NCBI RefSeq assembly: GCF_021155765.1
Contig: NC_060118.1
Span: 5,890,001-5,954,000 of the forward strand
DNA: 64,000 bases
Origin: Diprion similis
Lineage: Eukaryota > Arthropoda > Insecta > Hymenoptera > Diprionidae
Direction of reading: 5' to 3'
Part shown: one piece after another, positions 49,582-62,800 of the stretch
Layout of the letters: each line of letters opens with the position of its first letter
How positions within the stretch are numbered: position 1 is the first letter of the stretch
Notes under the pieces: generated by a model
Told to the model about the DNA's origin: nothing
What the model saw: the letters and a program-made list of their open reading frames with translations, nothing else
Database searches by the model: none
Program-made: the position numbers and the translations under genes

Positions 49582-52013
49582 TTGGCGAAAATTTCGACGA
49601 CTTCGAAAAGTGCTGCAATTATTTCTTTAGGGTACTATTTCGACGTGATTTCGCGAGAGGAATCGATTAACCGCAGTCCCGATACGCTGCGAGCAACGCC
49701 TGCAAAGTTACAGCCGAAAAACTGCAGATTTTCATCGTCATTTCTCTGCTGCTGGTCCCAGGCTATTTTTAATGTGTTTTCTGAGTTCCTGGGCCTCGAA
49801 TTAGTCTAAAAAGCGTAATACGGATCGATTCCCGGACAAAAGATTTTTCGGCCAAAAAAAATCCAAGGCTAACCCCTTTGCATTTTTGGCGAAAATTTCG
49901 ACGACTTCGAAAAGTGCTGCAATTATTTCTTTAGGGTACTATTTCGACGTGATTTCGCGAGAGGAATCGATTAACCGCAGTCCCGATACGCTGCGAGCAA
50001 CGCCTGCAAAGTTACAGCCGAAAAACTGCAGATTTTCATCGTCATTTCTCTGCTGCTGGTCCCAGGCTATTTTTAATGTGTTTTCTGAGTTCCTGGGCCT
50101 CGAATTAGTCTAAAAAGCGTAATACGGATCGATTCCCGGACAAAAGATTTTTCGGCCAAAAAAAATCCAAGGCTAACCCCTTTGCATTTTTGGCGAAAAT
50201 TTCGACGACTTCGAAAAGTGCTGCAATTAATTCTTTAGGGTACTATTTCGACGTGATTTTGCGAGAGGAATCGATTAACCGCAGTCCCGATACGCTGCGA
50301 GCAACGCCTGCAAAGTTACAGCCGAAAAACTGCAGATTTTCATCGTCATTTCTCTGCTGCTGGTCCCAGGCTATTTTTAATGTGTTTTCTGAGTTCCTGG
50401 GCCTCGAATTAGTCTAGAAAGCGTCATACGGATCGATTCCCAGACAAAAGATTTTTCGGCCAAAAAAAATCCAAGGCTAACCCCTTTGCATTTTTGGCGA
50501 AAATTTCGACGACTTCGAAAAGTGCTGCAATTATTTCTTTAGGGTACTATTTCGACGTGATTTCGCGAGAGGAATCGATTAACCGCAGTCCCGATACGCT
50601 GCGAGCAACGCCTGCAAAGTTACAGCCGAAAAACTGCAGATTTTCATCGTCATTTCTCTGCTGCTGGTCCCAGGCTATTTTTAATGTGTTTTCTGAGTTC
50701 CTGGGCCTCGAATTAGTCTAAAAAGCGTAATACGGATCGATTCCCGGACAAAAGATTTTTCGGCCAAAAAAAATCCAAGGCTAACCCCTTTGCATTTTTG
50801 GCGAAAATTTCGACGACTTCGAAAAGTGCTGCAATTAATTCTTTAGGGTACTATTTCGACGTGATTTTGCGAGAGGAATCGATTAACCGCAGTCCCGATA
50901 CGCTGCGAGCAACGCCTGCAAAGTTACAGCCGAAAAACTGCAGATTTTCATCGTCATTTCTCTGCTGCTGGTCCCAGGCTATTTTTAATGTGTTTTCTGA
51001 GTTCCTGGGCCTCGAATTAGTCTAAAAAGCGTCATACGGATCGATTCCCAGACAAAAGATTTTTCAGCCAAAAAAAATCCAAGGCTAACCCCTTTGCATT
51101 TTTGGCGAAAATTTCGACGACTTCGAAAAGTGCTGCAATTAATTCTTTAGGGTACTATTTCGACGTGATTTTGCGAGAGGAATCGATTAACCGCAGTCCC
51201 GATACGCTGCGAGCAACGCCTGCAAAGTTACAGCCGAAAAACTGCAGATTTTCATCGTCATTTCTCTGCTGCTGGTCCCAGGCTATTTTTAATGTGTTTT
51301 CTGAGTTCCTGGGCCTCGAATTAGTCTAAAAAGCGTAATACGGATCGATTCCCGGACAAAAGATTTTTCGGCCAAAAAAAATCCAAGGCTAACCCCTTTG
51401 CATTTTTGGCGAAAATTTCGACGACTTCGAAAAGTGCTGCAATTAATTCTTTAGGGTACTATTTCGACGTGATTTTGCCAGAGGAATCGACTAACCGCAG
51501 TCCCGATACGCTGCGAGCAACGCCTGCAAAGTTACAGCCGAAAAACTGCAGATTTTTATCGTCATTTCTCTGCTGCTGGTCCCAGGCTATTTTTAATGTG
51601 TTTTCTGAGTTCCTGGGCCTCGAATTAGTCTAAAAAGCGTAATACGGATCGATTCCCGGACAAAAGATTTTTCGGCCAAAAAAAATCCAAGGCTAACCCC
51701 TTTGCATTTTTGGCGAAAATTTCGACGACTTCGAAAAGTGCTGCAATTATTTCTTTAGGGTACTATTTCGACGTGATTTCGCGAGAGGAATCGATTAACC
51801 GCAGTCCCGATACGCTGCGAGCAACGCCTGCAAAGTTACAGCCGAAAAACTGCAGATTTTCATCGTCATTTCTCTGCTGCTGGTCCCAGGCTATTTTTAA
51901 TGTGTTTTCTGAGTTCCTGGGCCTCGAATTAGTCTAAAAAGCGTAATACGGATCGATTCCCGGACAAAAGATTTTTCGGCCAAAAAAAATCCAAGGCTAA
52001 CCCCTTTGCATTT
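49582..52013 (+). repeat. 8-monomer higher-order repeat, copy 2 (2432 bp)
   Basis: Tandem copy of 47150-49581 at an offset of exactly 8 x 304 bases; the TTTTTCAGCC marker recurs near 51063 and the GACTAACCG unit at 51406. The same order starts a third time at 52014-52621, then stops matching at 52622. Confidence 0.88.
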
Positions 52014-54723
52014 TTGGCGAAAATTTCGACGACTTCGAAAAGTGCTGCAATTATTTCTTTAGGGTACTATTTCGACGTGATTTCGCGAGAGGAATCGATT
52101 AACCGCAGTCCCGATACGCTGCGAGCAACGCCTGCAAAGTTACAGCCGAAAAACTGCAGATTTTCATCGTCATTTCTCTGCTGCTGGTCCCAGGCTATTT
52201 TTAATGTGTTTTCTGAGTTCCTGGGCCTCGAATTAGTCTAAAAAGCGTAATACGGATCGATTCCCGGACAAAAGATTTTTCGGCCAAAAAAAATCCAAGG
52301 CTAACCCCTTTGCATTTTTGGCGAAAATTTCGACGACTTCGAAAAGTGCTGCAATTATTTCTTTAGGGTACTATTTCGACGTGATTTCGCGAGAGGAATC
52401 GATTAACCGCAGTCCCGATACGCTGCGAGCAACGCCTGCAAAGTTACAGCCGAAAAACTGCAGATTTTCATCGTCATTTCTCTGCTGCTGGTCCCAGGCT
52501 ATTTTTAATGTGTTTTCTGAGTTCCTGGGCCTCGAATTAGTCTAAAAAGCGTAATACGGATCGATTCCCGGACAAAAGATTTTTCGGCCAAAAAAAATCC
52601 AAGGCTAACCCCTTTGCATTTTTGGCGAAAATTTCGACGACTTCGAAAAGTGCTGCAATTATTTCTTTAGGGTACTATTTCGACGTGATTTCGCGAGAGG
52701 AATCGATTAACCGCAGTCCCGATACGCTGCGAGCAACGCCTGCAAAGTTACAGCCGAAAAACTGCAGATTTTCATCGTCATTTCTCTGCTGCTGGTCCCA
52801 GGCTATTTTTAATGTGTTTTCTGAGTTCCTGGGCCTCGAATTAGTCTAAAAAGCGTAATACGGATCGATTCCCGGACAAAAGATTTTTCGGCCAAAAAAA
52901 ATCCAAGGCTAACCCCTTTGCATTTTTGGCGAAAATTTCGACGACTTCGAAAAGTGCTGCAATTAATTCTTTAGGGTACTATTTCGACGTGATTTTGCCA
53001 GAGGAATCGATTAACCGCAGTCCCGATACGCTGCGAGCAACGCCTGCACAGTTACAGCCGAAAAACTGCAGATTTTCATCGTCATTTCTCTGCTGCTGGT
53101 CCCAGGCTATTTTTAATGTGTTTTCTGAGTTCCTGGGCCTCGAATTAGTCTAAAAAGCGTCATACGGATCGATTCCCAGACAAAAGATTTTTCGGCCAAA
53201 AAAAATCCAAGGCTAACCCCTTTGCATTTTTGGCGAAAATTTCGACGACTTCGAAAAGTGCTGCAATTAATTCTTTTGGGTACTATTTCGACGTGATTTT
53301 GCGAGAGGAATCGATTAACCGCAGTCCCGATACGCTGCGAGCAACGCCTGCAAAGTTACAGCCGAAAAACTGCAGATTTTCATCGTCATTTCTCTGCTGC
53401 TGGTCCCAGGCTATTTTTAATGTGTTTTCTGAGTTCCTGGGCCTCGAATTAGTCTAAAAAGCGTCATACGGATCGATTCCCAGACAAAAGATTTTTCGGC
53501 CAAAAAAAATCCAAGGCTAACCCCTTTGCATTTTTGGCCAAAATTTCGACGACTTCGAAAAGTGCTGCAATTAATTCTTTAGGGTACTATTTCGACGTGA
53601 TTTTGCGAGAGGAATCGATTAACCGCAGTCCCGATACGCTGCGAGCAACGCCTGCAAAGTTACAGCCGAAAAACTGCAGATTTTCATCGTCATTTCTCTG
53701 CTGCTGGTCCCAGGCTATTTTTAATGTGTTTTCTGAGTTCCTGGGCCTCGAATTAGTCTAGAAAGCGTCATACGGATCGATTCCCAGACAAAAGATTTTT
53801 CGGCCAAAAAAAATCCAAGGCTAACCCCTTTGCATTTTTGGCGAAAATTTCGACGACTTCGAAAAGTGCTGCAATTAATTCTTTAGGGTACTATTTCGAC
53901 GTGATTTTGCGAGAGGAATCGATTAACCGCAGTCCCGATACGCTGCGAGCAACGCCTGCAAAGTTACAGCCGAAAAACTGCAGATTTTCATCGTCATTTC
54001 TCTGCTGCTGGTCCCAGGCTATTTTTAATGTGTTTTCTGAGTTCCTGGGCCCCGAATTAGTCTAAAAAGCGTCATACGGATCGATTCCCAGACAAAAGAT
54101 TTTTCGGCCAAAAAAAATCCAAGGCTAACCCCTTTGCATTTTTGGCGAAAATTTCGACGACTTCGAAAAGTGCTGCAATTAATTCTTTAGGGTACTATTT
54201 CGACGTGATTTTGCGAGAGGAATCGATTAACCGCAGTCCCGATACGCTGCGAGCAACGCCTGCAAAGTTACAGCCGAAAAACTGCAGATTTTCATCGTCA
54301 TTTCTCTGCTGCTGGTCCCAGGCTATTTTTAATGTGTTTTCTGAGTTCCTGGGCCTCGAATTAGTCTAAAAAGCGTAATACGGATCGATTCCCGGACAAA
54401 AGATTTTTCGGCCAAAAAAAATCCAAGGCTAACCCCTTTGCATTTTTGGCGAAAATTTCGACGACTTCGAAAAGTGCTGCAATTAATTCTTTAGGGTACT
54501 ATTTCGACGTGATTTTGCGAGAGGAATCGATTAACCGCAGTCCCGATACGCTGCGAGCAACGCCTGCAAAGTTACAGCCGAAAAACTGCAGATTTTCATC
54601 GTCATTTCTCTGCTGCTGGTCCCAGGCTATTTTTATTGTGTTTTCTGAGTTCCTGGGCCTCGAATTAGTCTAGAAAGCGTCATACGGATCGATTCCCGGA
54701 CAAAAGATTTTTCGGCCAAAAAT

Positions 54724-57700
54724 AATCCAAGGCTAACCCCTTTGCATTTTTGGCGAAAATTTCGACGACTTCGAAAAGTGCTGCAATTAATTCTTTAGGG
54801 TACTATTTCGACGTGATTTTGCGAGAGGAATCGATTAACCGCAGTCCCGATACGCTGCGAGCAACGCCTGCAAAGTTACAGCCGAAAAACTGCAGATTTT
54901 CATCGTCATTTCTCTGCTGCTGGTCCCAGGCTATTTTTATTGTGTTTTCTGAGTTCCTGGGCCTCGAATTAGTCTAAAAAGCGTCATACGGATCGATTCC
55001 CAGACAAAAGATTTTTCGGCCAAAAAAAATCCAAGGCTAACCCCTTTGCATTTTTGGCGAAAATTTCGACGACTTCGAAAAGTGCTGCAATTAATTCTTT
55101 AGGGTACTATTTCGACGTGATTTTGCGAGAGGAATCGATTAACCGCAGTCCCGATACGCTGCGAGCAACGCCTGCAAAGTTACAGCCGAAAAACTGCAGA
55201 TTTTCATCGTCATTTCTCTGCTGCTGGTCCCAGGCTATTTTTAATGTGTTTTCTGAGTTCCTGGGCCTCGAATTAGTCTAAAAAGCGTAATACGGATCGA
55301 TTCCCGGACAAAAGATTTTTCGGCCAAAAAAAATCCAAGGCTAACCCCTTTGCATTTTTGGCGAAAATTTCGACGACTTCGAAAAGTGCTGCAATTAATT
55401 CTTTAGGGTACTATTTCGACGTGATTTTGCGAGAGGAATCGATTAACCGCAGTCCCGATACGCTGCGAGCAACGCCTGCAAAGTTACAGCCGAAAAACTG
55501 CAGATTTTCATCGTCATTTCTCTGCTGCTGGTCCCAGGCTATTTTTAATGTGTTTTCTGAGTTCCTGGGCCTCGAATTAGTCTAGAAAGCGTCATACGGA
55601 TCGATTCCCAGACAAAAGATTTTTCGGCCAAAAAAAATCCAAGGCTAACCCCTTTGCATTTTTGGCGAAAATTTCGACGACTTCGAAAAGTGCTGCAATT
55701 AATTCTTTAGGGTACTATTTCGACGTGATTTTGCGAGAGGAATCGATTAACCGCAGTCCCGATACGCTGCGAGCAACGCCTGCAAAGTGACAGCCGAAAA
55801 ACTGCAGATTTTCATCGTCATTTCTCTGCTGCTGGTCCCAGGCTATTTTTAATGTGTTTTCTGAGTTCCTGGGCCCCGAATTAGTCTAAAGAGCGTCATA
55901 CGGATCGATTCCCAGACAAAAGATTTTTCGGCCAAAAAAAATCCAAGGCTAACCCCTTTGCATTTTTGGCGAAAATTTCGACGACTTCGAAAAGTGCTGC
56001 AATTAATTCTTTAGGGTACTATTTCGACGTGATTTTGCGAGAGGAATCGATTAACCGCAGTCTCGATACGCTGCGAGCAACGCCTGCAAAGTTACAGCCG
56101 AAAAACTGCAGATTTTCATCGTCATTTCTCTGCTGCTGGTCCCAGGCTATTTTTAATGTGTTTTCTGAGTTCCTGGGCCTCGAATTAGTCTAGAAAGCGT
56201 CATACGGATCGATTCCCAGACAAAAGATTTTTCGGCCAAAAAAAATCCAAGGCTAACCCCTTTGCATTTCTGGCGAAAATTTCGACGACTTCGAAAAGTG
56301 CTGCAATTAATTCTTTAGGGTACTATTTCGACGTGATTTTGCGAGAGGAATCGATTAACCGCAGTCCCGATACGCTGCGAGCAACGCCTGCAAAGTTACA
56401 GCCGAAAAACTGCAGATTTTCATCGTCATTTCTCTGCTGCTGGTCCCAGGCTATTTTTATTGTGTTTTCTGAGTTCCTGGGCCTCGAATTAGTCTAGAAA
56501 GCGTCATACGGATCGATTCCCAGACAAAAGATTTTTCGGCCAAAAAAAATCCAAGGCTAACCCCTTTGCATTTTTGGCGAAAATTTCGACGACTTCGAAA
56601 AGTGCTGCAATTAATTCTTTAGGGTACTATTTCGACGTGATTTTGCGAGAGGAATCGATTACCCGCAGTCCCGATACGCTGCGAGCAACGCCTGCAAAGT
56701 TACAGCCGAAAAACTGCAGATTTTCATCGTCATTTCTCTGCTGCTGGTCCCAGGCTATTTTTATTGTGTTTTCTGAGTTCCTGGGCCTCGAATTAGTCTA
56801 GAAAGCGTCATACGGATCGATTCCCAGACAAAAGATTTTTCGGCCAAAAAAAATCCAAGGCTAACCCCTTTGCATTTTTGGCGAAAATTTCGACGACTTC
56901 GAAAAGTGCTGCAATTAATTCTTTAGGGTACTATTTCGACGTGATTTTGCCAGAGGAATCGATTAACCGCAGTCCCGATACGCTGCGAGCAACGCCTGCA
57001 AAGTTACAGCCGAAAAACTGCAGATTTTCATCGTCATTTCTCTGCTGCTGGTCCCAGGCTATTTTTAATGTGTTTTCTGAGTTCCTGGGCCTCGAATTAG
57101 TCTAAAAAGCGTCATACGGATCGATTCCCAGACAAAAGATTTTTCGGCCAAAAAAAATCCAAGGCTAACCCCTTTGCATTTTTGGCGAAAATTTCGACGA
57201 CTTCGAAAAGTGCTGCAATTATTTCTTTAGGGTACTATTTCGACGTGATTTCGCGAGAGGAATCGATTAACCGCAGTCCCGATACGCTGCGAGCAACGCC
57301 TGCAAAGTTACAGCCGAAAAACTGCAGATTTTCATCGTCATTTCTCTGCTGCTGGTCCCAGGCTATTTTTAATGTGTTTTCTGAGTTCCTGGGCCTCGAA
57401 TTAGTCTAAAAAGCGTAATACGGATCGATTCCCGGACAAAAGATTTTTCGGCCAAAAAAAATCCAAGGCTAACCCCTTTGCATTTTTGGCGAAAATTTCG
57501 ACGACTTCGAAAAGTGCTGCAATTAATTCTTTAGGGTACTATTTCGACGTGATTTTGCGAGAGGAATCGATTAACCGCAGTCCCGATACGCTGCGAGCAA
57601 CGCCTGCAAAGTTACAGCCGAAAAACTGCAGATTTTCATCGTCATTTCTCTGCTGCTGGTCCCAGGCTATTTTTATTGTGTTTTCTGAGTTCCTGGGCCT

Positions 57701-59891
57701 CGAATTAGTCTAAAAAGCGTCATACGGATCGATTCCCAGACAAAAGATTTTTCGGCCAATAAAAATCCAAGGCTAACCCCTTTGCATTTTTGGCGAAAAT
57801 TTCGACGACTTCGAAAAGTGCTGCAATTAATTCTTTAGGGTACTATTTCGACGTGATTTTGCGAGAGGAATCGATTAACCGCAGTCCCGATACGCTGCGA
57901 GCAACGCCTGCAAAGTTACAGCCGAAAAACTGCAGATTTTCATCGTCATTTCTCTGCTGCTGGTCCCAGGCTATTTTTAATGTGTTTTCTGAGTTCCTGG
58001 GCCTCGAATTAGTCTAAAAAGCGTAATACGGATCGATTCCCGGACAAAAGATTTTTCGGCCAAAAAAAATCCAAGGCTAACCCCTTTGCATTTTTGGCGA
58101 AAATTTCGACGACTTCGAAAAGTGCTGCAATTAATTCTTTAGGGTACTATTTCGACGTGATTTTGCGAGAGGAATCGATTAACCGCAGTCCCGATACGCT
58201 GCGAGCAACGCCTGCAAAGTTACAGCCGAAAAACTGCAGATTTTCATCGTCATTTCTCTGCTGCTGGTCCCAGGCTATTTTTAATGTGTTTTCTGAGTTC
58301 CTGGGCCTCGAATTAGTCTAGAAAGCGTCATACGGATCGATTCCCAGACAAAAGATTTTTCGGCCAAAAAAAATCCAAGGCTAACCCCTTTGCATTTTTG
58401 GCGAAAATTTCGACGACTTCGAAAAGTGCTGCAATTAATTCTTTAGGGTACTATTTCGACGTGATTTTGCGAGAGGAATCGATTAACCGCAGTCCCGATA
58501 CGCTGCGAGCAACGCCTGCAAAGTGACAGCCGAAAAACTGCAGATTTTCATCGTCATTTCTCTGCTGCTGGTCCCAGGCTATTTTTAATGTGTTTTCTGA
58601 GTTCCTGGGCCCCGAATTAGTCTAAAGAGCGTCATACGGATCGATTCCCAGACAAAAGATTTTTCGGCCAAAAAAAATCCAAGGCTAACCCCTTTGCATT
58701 TTTGGCGAAAATTTCGACGACTTCGAAAAGTGCTGCAATTAATTCTTTAGGGTACTATTTCGACGTGATTTTGCGAGAGGAATCGATTAACCGCAGTCCC
58801 GATACGCTGCGAGCAACGCCTGCAAAGTTACAGCCGAAAAACTGCAGATTTTCATCGTCATTTCTCTGCTGCTGGTCCCAGGCTATTTTTAATGTGTTTT
58901 CTGAGTTCCTGGGCCTCGAATTAGTCTAGAAAGCGTCATACGGATCGATTCCCAGACAAAAGATTTTTCGGCCAAAAAAAATCCAAGGCTAACCCCTTTG
59001 CATTTTTGGCGAAAATTTCGACGACTTCGAAAAGTGCTGCAATTAATTCTTTAGGGTACTATTTCGACGTGATTTTGCGAGAGGAATCGATTAACCGCAG
59101 TCCCGATACGCTGCGAGCAACGCCTGCAAAGTTACAGCCGAAAAACTGCAGATTTTCATCGTCATTTCTCTGCTGCTGGTCCCAGGCTATTTTTATTGTG
59201 TTTTCTGAGTTCCTGGGCCTCGAATTAGTCTAGAAAGCGTCATACGGATCGATTCCCAGACAAAAGATTTTTCGGCCAAAAAAAATCCAAGGCTAACCCC
59301 TTTGCATTTTTGGCGAAAATTTCGACGACTTCGAAAAGTGCTGCAATTATTTCTTTAGGGTACTATTTCGACGTGATTTCGCGAGAGGAATCGATTAACC
59401 GCAGTCCCGATACGCTGCGAGCAACGCCTGCAAAGTTACAGCCGAAAAACTGCAGATTTTCATCGTCATTTCTCTGCTGCTGGTCCCAGGCTATTTTTAA
59501 TGTGTTTTCTGAGTTCCTGGGCCTCGAATTAGTCTAAAAAGCGTAATACGGATCGATTCCCGGACAAAAGATTTTTCGGCCAAAAAAAATCCAAGGCTAA
59601 CCCCTTTGCATTTTTGGCGAAAATTTCGACGACTTCGAAAAGTGCTGCAATTAATTCTTTAGGGTACTATTTCGACGTGATTTTGCGAGAGGAATCGATT
59701 AACCGCAGTCCCGATACGCTGCGAGCAACGCCTGCAAAGTTACAGCCGAAAAACTGCAGATTTTCATCGTCATTTCTCTGCTGCTGGTCCCAGGCTATTT
59801 TTAATGTGTTTTCTGAGTTCCTGGGCCTCGAATTAGTCTAAAAAGCGTAATACGGATCGATTCCCGGACAAAAGATTTTTCGGCCAAAAAA
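54724..59891 (+). repeat. 17-monomer higher-order repeat, copy A (5168 bp)
   Basis: Every diagnostic variant in this block recurs 5168 bases downstream. Examples: AAAGTGACAGCC at 55787 and 58523, a TCTCGATACG unit (55966), a TTTCTGGCG unit (56270), ATTACCCGCAG (56574) and CCAATAAAAA (57760). The left limit is set by a T in the A-tract (54723) that is absent from the equivalent site at 59891. Inside the block, a shorter run of units recurs after 9 monomers, so the block itself was built by earlier duplication. Confidence 0.92.
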
Positions 59892-62800
59892 AATCCAAGG
59901 CTAACCCCTTTGCATTTTTGGCGAAAATTTCGACGACTTCGAAAAGTGCTGCAATTAATTCTTTAGGGTACTATTTCGACGTGATTTTGCGAGAGGAATC
60001 GATTAACCGCAGTCCCGATACGCTGCGAGCAACGCCTGCAAAGTTACAGCCGAAAAACTGCAGATTTTCATCGTCATTTCTCTGCTGCTGGTCCCAGGCT
60101 ATTTTTATTGTGTTTTCTGAGTTCCTGGGCCTCGAATTAGTCTAAAAAGCGTCATACGGATCGATTCCCAGACAAAAGATTTTTCGGCCAAAAAAAATCC
60201 AAGGCTAACCCCTTTGCATTTTTGGCGAAAATTTCGACGACTTCGAAAAGTGCTGCAATTAATTCTTTAGGGTACTATTTCGACGTGATTTTGCGAGAGG
60301 AATCGATTAACCGCAGTCCCGATACGCTGCGAGCAACGCCTGCAAAGTTACAGCCGAAAAACTGCAGATTTTCATCGTCATTTCTCTGCTGCTGGTCCCA
60401 GGCTATTTTTAATGTGTTTTCTGAGTTCCTGGGCCTCGAATTAGTCTAAAAAGCGTAATACGGATCGATTCCCGGACAAAAGATTTTTCGGCCAAAAAAA
60501 ATCCAAGGCTAACCCCTTTGCATTTTTGGCGAAAATTTCGACGACTTCGAAAAGTGCTGCAATTAATTCTTTAGGGTACTATTTCGACGTGATTTTGCGA
60601 GAGGAATCGATTAACCGCAGTCCCGATACGCTGCGAGCAACGCCTGCAAAGTTACAGCCGAAAAACTGCAGATTTTCATCGTCATTTCTCTGCTGCTGGT
60701 CCCAGGCTATTTTTAATGTGTTTTCTGAGTTCCTGGGCCTCGAATTAGTCTAGAAAGCGTCATACGGATCGATTCCCAGACAAAAGATTTTTCGGCCAAA
60801 AAAAATCCAAGGCTAACCCCTTTGCATTTTTGGCGAAAATTTCGACGACTTCGAAAAGTGCTGCAATTAATTCTTTAGGGTACTATTTCGACGTGATTTT
60901 GCGAGAGGAATCGATTAACCGCAGTCCCGATACGCTGCGAGCAACGCCTGCAAAGTGACAGCCGAAAAACTGCAGATTTTCATCGTCATTTCTCTGCTGC
61001 TGGTCCCAGGCTATTTTTAATGTGTTTTCTGAGTTCCTGGGCCCCGAATTAGTCTAAAGAGCGTCATACGGATCGATTCCCAGACAAAAGATTTTTCGGC
61101 CAAAAAAAATCCAAGGCTAACCCCTTTGCATTTTTGGCGAAAATTTCGACGACTTCGAAAAGTGCTGCAATTAATTCTTTAGGGTACTATTTCGACGTGA
61201 TTTTGCGAGAGGAATCGATTAACCGCAGTCTCGATACGCTGCGAGCAACGCCTGCAAAGTTACAGCCGAAAAACTGCAGATTTTCATCGTCATTTCTCTG
61301 CTGCTGGTCCCAGGCTATTTTTAATGTGTTTTCTGAGTTCCTGGGCCTCGAATTAGTCTAGAAAGCGTCATACGGATCGATTCCCAGACAAAAGATTTTT
61401 CGGCCAAAAAAAATCCAAGGCTAACCCCTTTGCATTTCTGGCGAAAATTTCGACGACTTCGAAAAGTGCTGCAATTAATTCTTTAGGGTACTATTTCGAC
61501 GTGATTTTGCGAGAGGAATCGATTAACCGCAGTCCCGATACGCTGCGAGCAACGCCTGCAAAGTTACAGCCGAAAAACTGCAGATTTTCATCGTCATTTC
61601 TCTGCTGCTGGTCCCAGGCTATTTTTATTGTGTTTTCTGAGTTCCTGGGCCTCGAATTAGTCTAGAAAGCGTCATACGGATCGATTCCCAGACAAAAGAT
61701 TTTTCGGCCAAAAAAAATCCAAGGCTAACCCCTTTGCATTTTTGGCGAAAATTTCGACGACTTCGAAAAGTGCTGCAATTAATTCTTTAGGGTACTATTT
61801 CGACGTGATTTTGCGAGAGGAATCGATTACCCGCAGTCCCGATACGCTGCGAGCAACGCCTGCAAAGTTACAGCCGAAAAACTGCAGATTTTCATCGTCA
61901 TTTCTCTGCTGCTGGTCCCAGGCTATTTTTATTGTGTTTTCTGAGTTCCTGGGCCTCGAATTAGTCTAGAAAGCGTCATACGGATCGATTCCCAGACAAA
62001 AGATTTTTCGGCCAAAAAAAATCCAAGGCTAACCCCTTTGCATTTTTGGCGAAAATTTCGACGACTTCGAAAAGTGCTGCAATTAATTCTTTAGGGTACT
62101 ATTTCGACGTGATTTTGCCAGAGGAATCGATTAACCGCAGTCCCGATACGCTGCGAGCAACGCCTGCAAAGTTACAGCCGAAAAACTGCAGATTTTCATC
62201 GTCATTTCTCTGCTGCTGGTCCCAGGCTATTTTTAATGTGTTTTCTGAGTTCCTGGGCCTCGAATTAGTCTAAAAAGCGTCATACGGATCGATTCCCAGA
62301 CAAAAGATTTTTCGGCCAAAAAAAATCCAAGGCTAACCCCTTTGCATTTTTGGCGAAAATTTCGACGACTTCGAAAAGTGCTGCAATTATTTCTTTAGGG
62401 TACTATTTCGACGTGATTTCGCGAGAGGAATCGATTAACCGCAGTCCCGATACGCTGCGAGCAACGCCTGCAAAGTTACAGCCGAAAAACTGCAGATTTT
62501 CATCGTCATTTCTCTGCTGCTGGTCCCAGGCTATTTTTAATGTGTTTTCTGAGTTCCTGGGCCTCGAATTAGTCTAAAAAGCGTAATACGGATCGATTCC
62601 CGGACAAAAGATTTTTCGGCCAAAAAAAATCCAAGGCTAACCCCTTTGCATTTTTGGCGAAAATTTCGACGACTTCGAAAAGTGCTGCAATTAATTCTTT
62701 AGGGTACTATTTCGACGTGATTTTGCGAGAGGAATCGATTAACCGCAGTCCCGATACGCTGCGAGCAACGCCTGCAAAGTTACAGCCGAAAAACTGCAGA

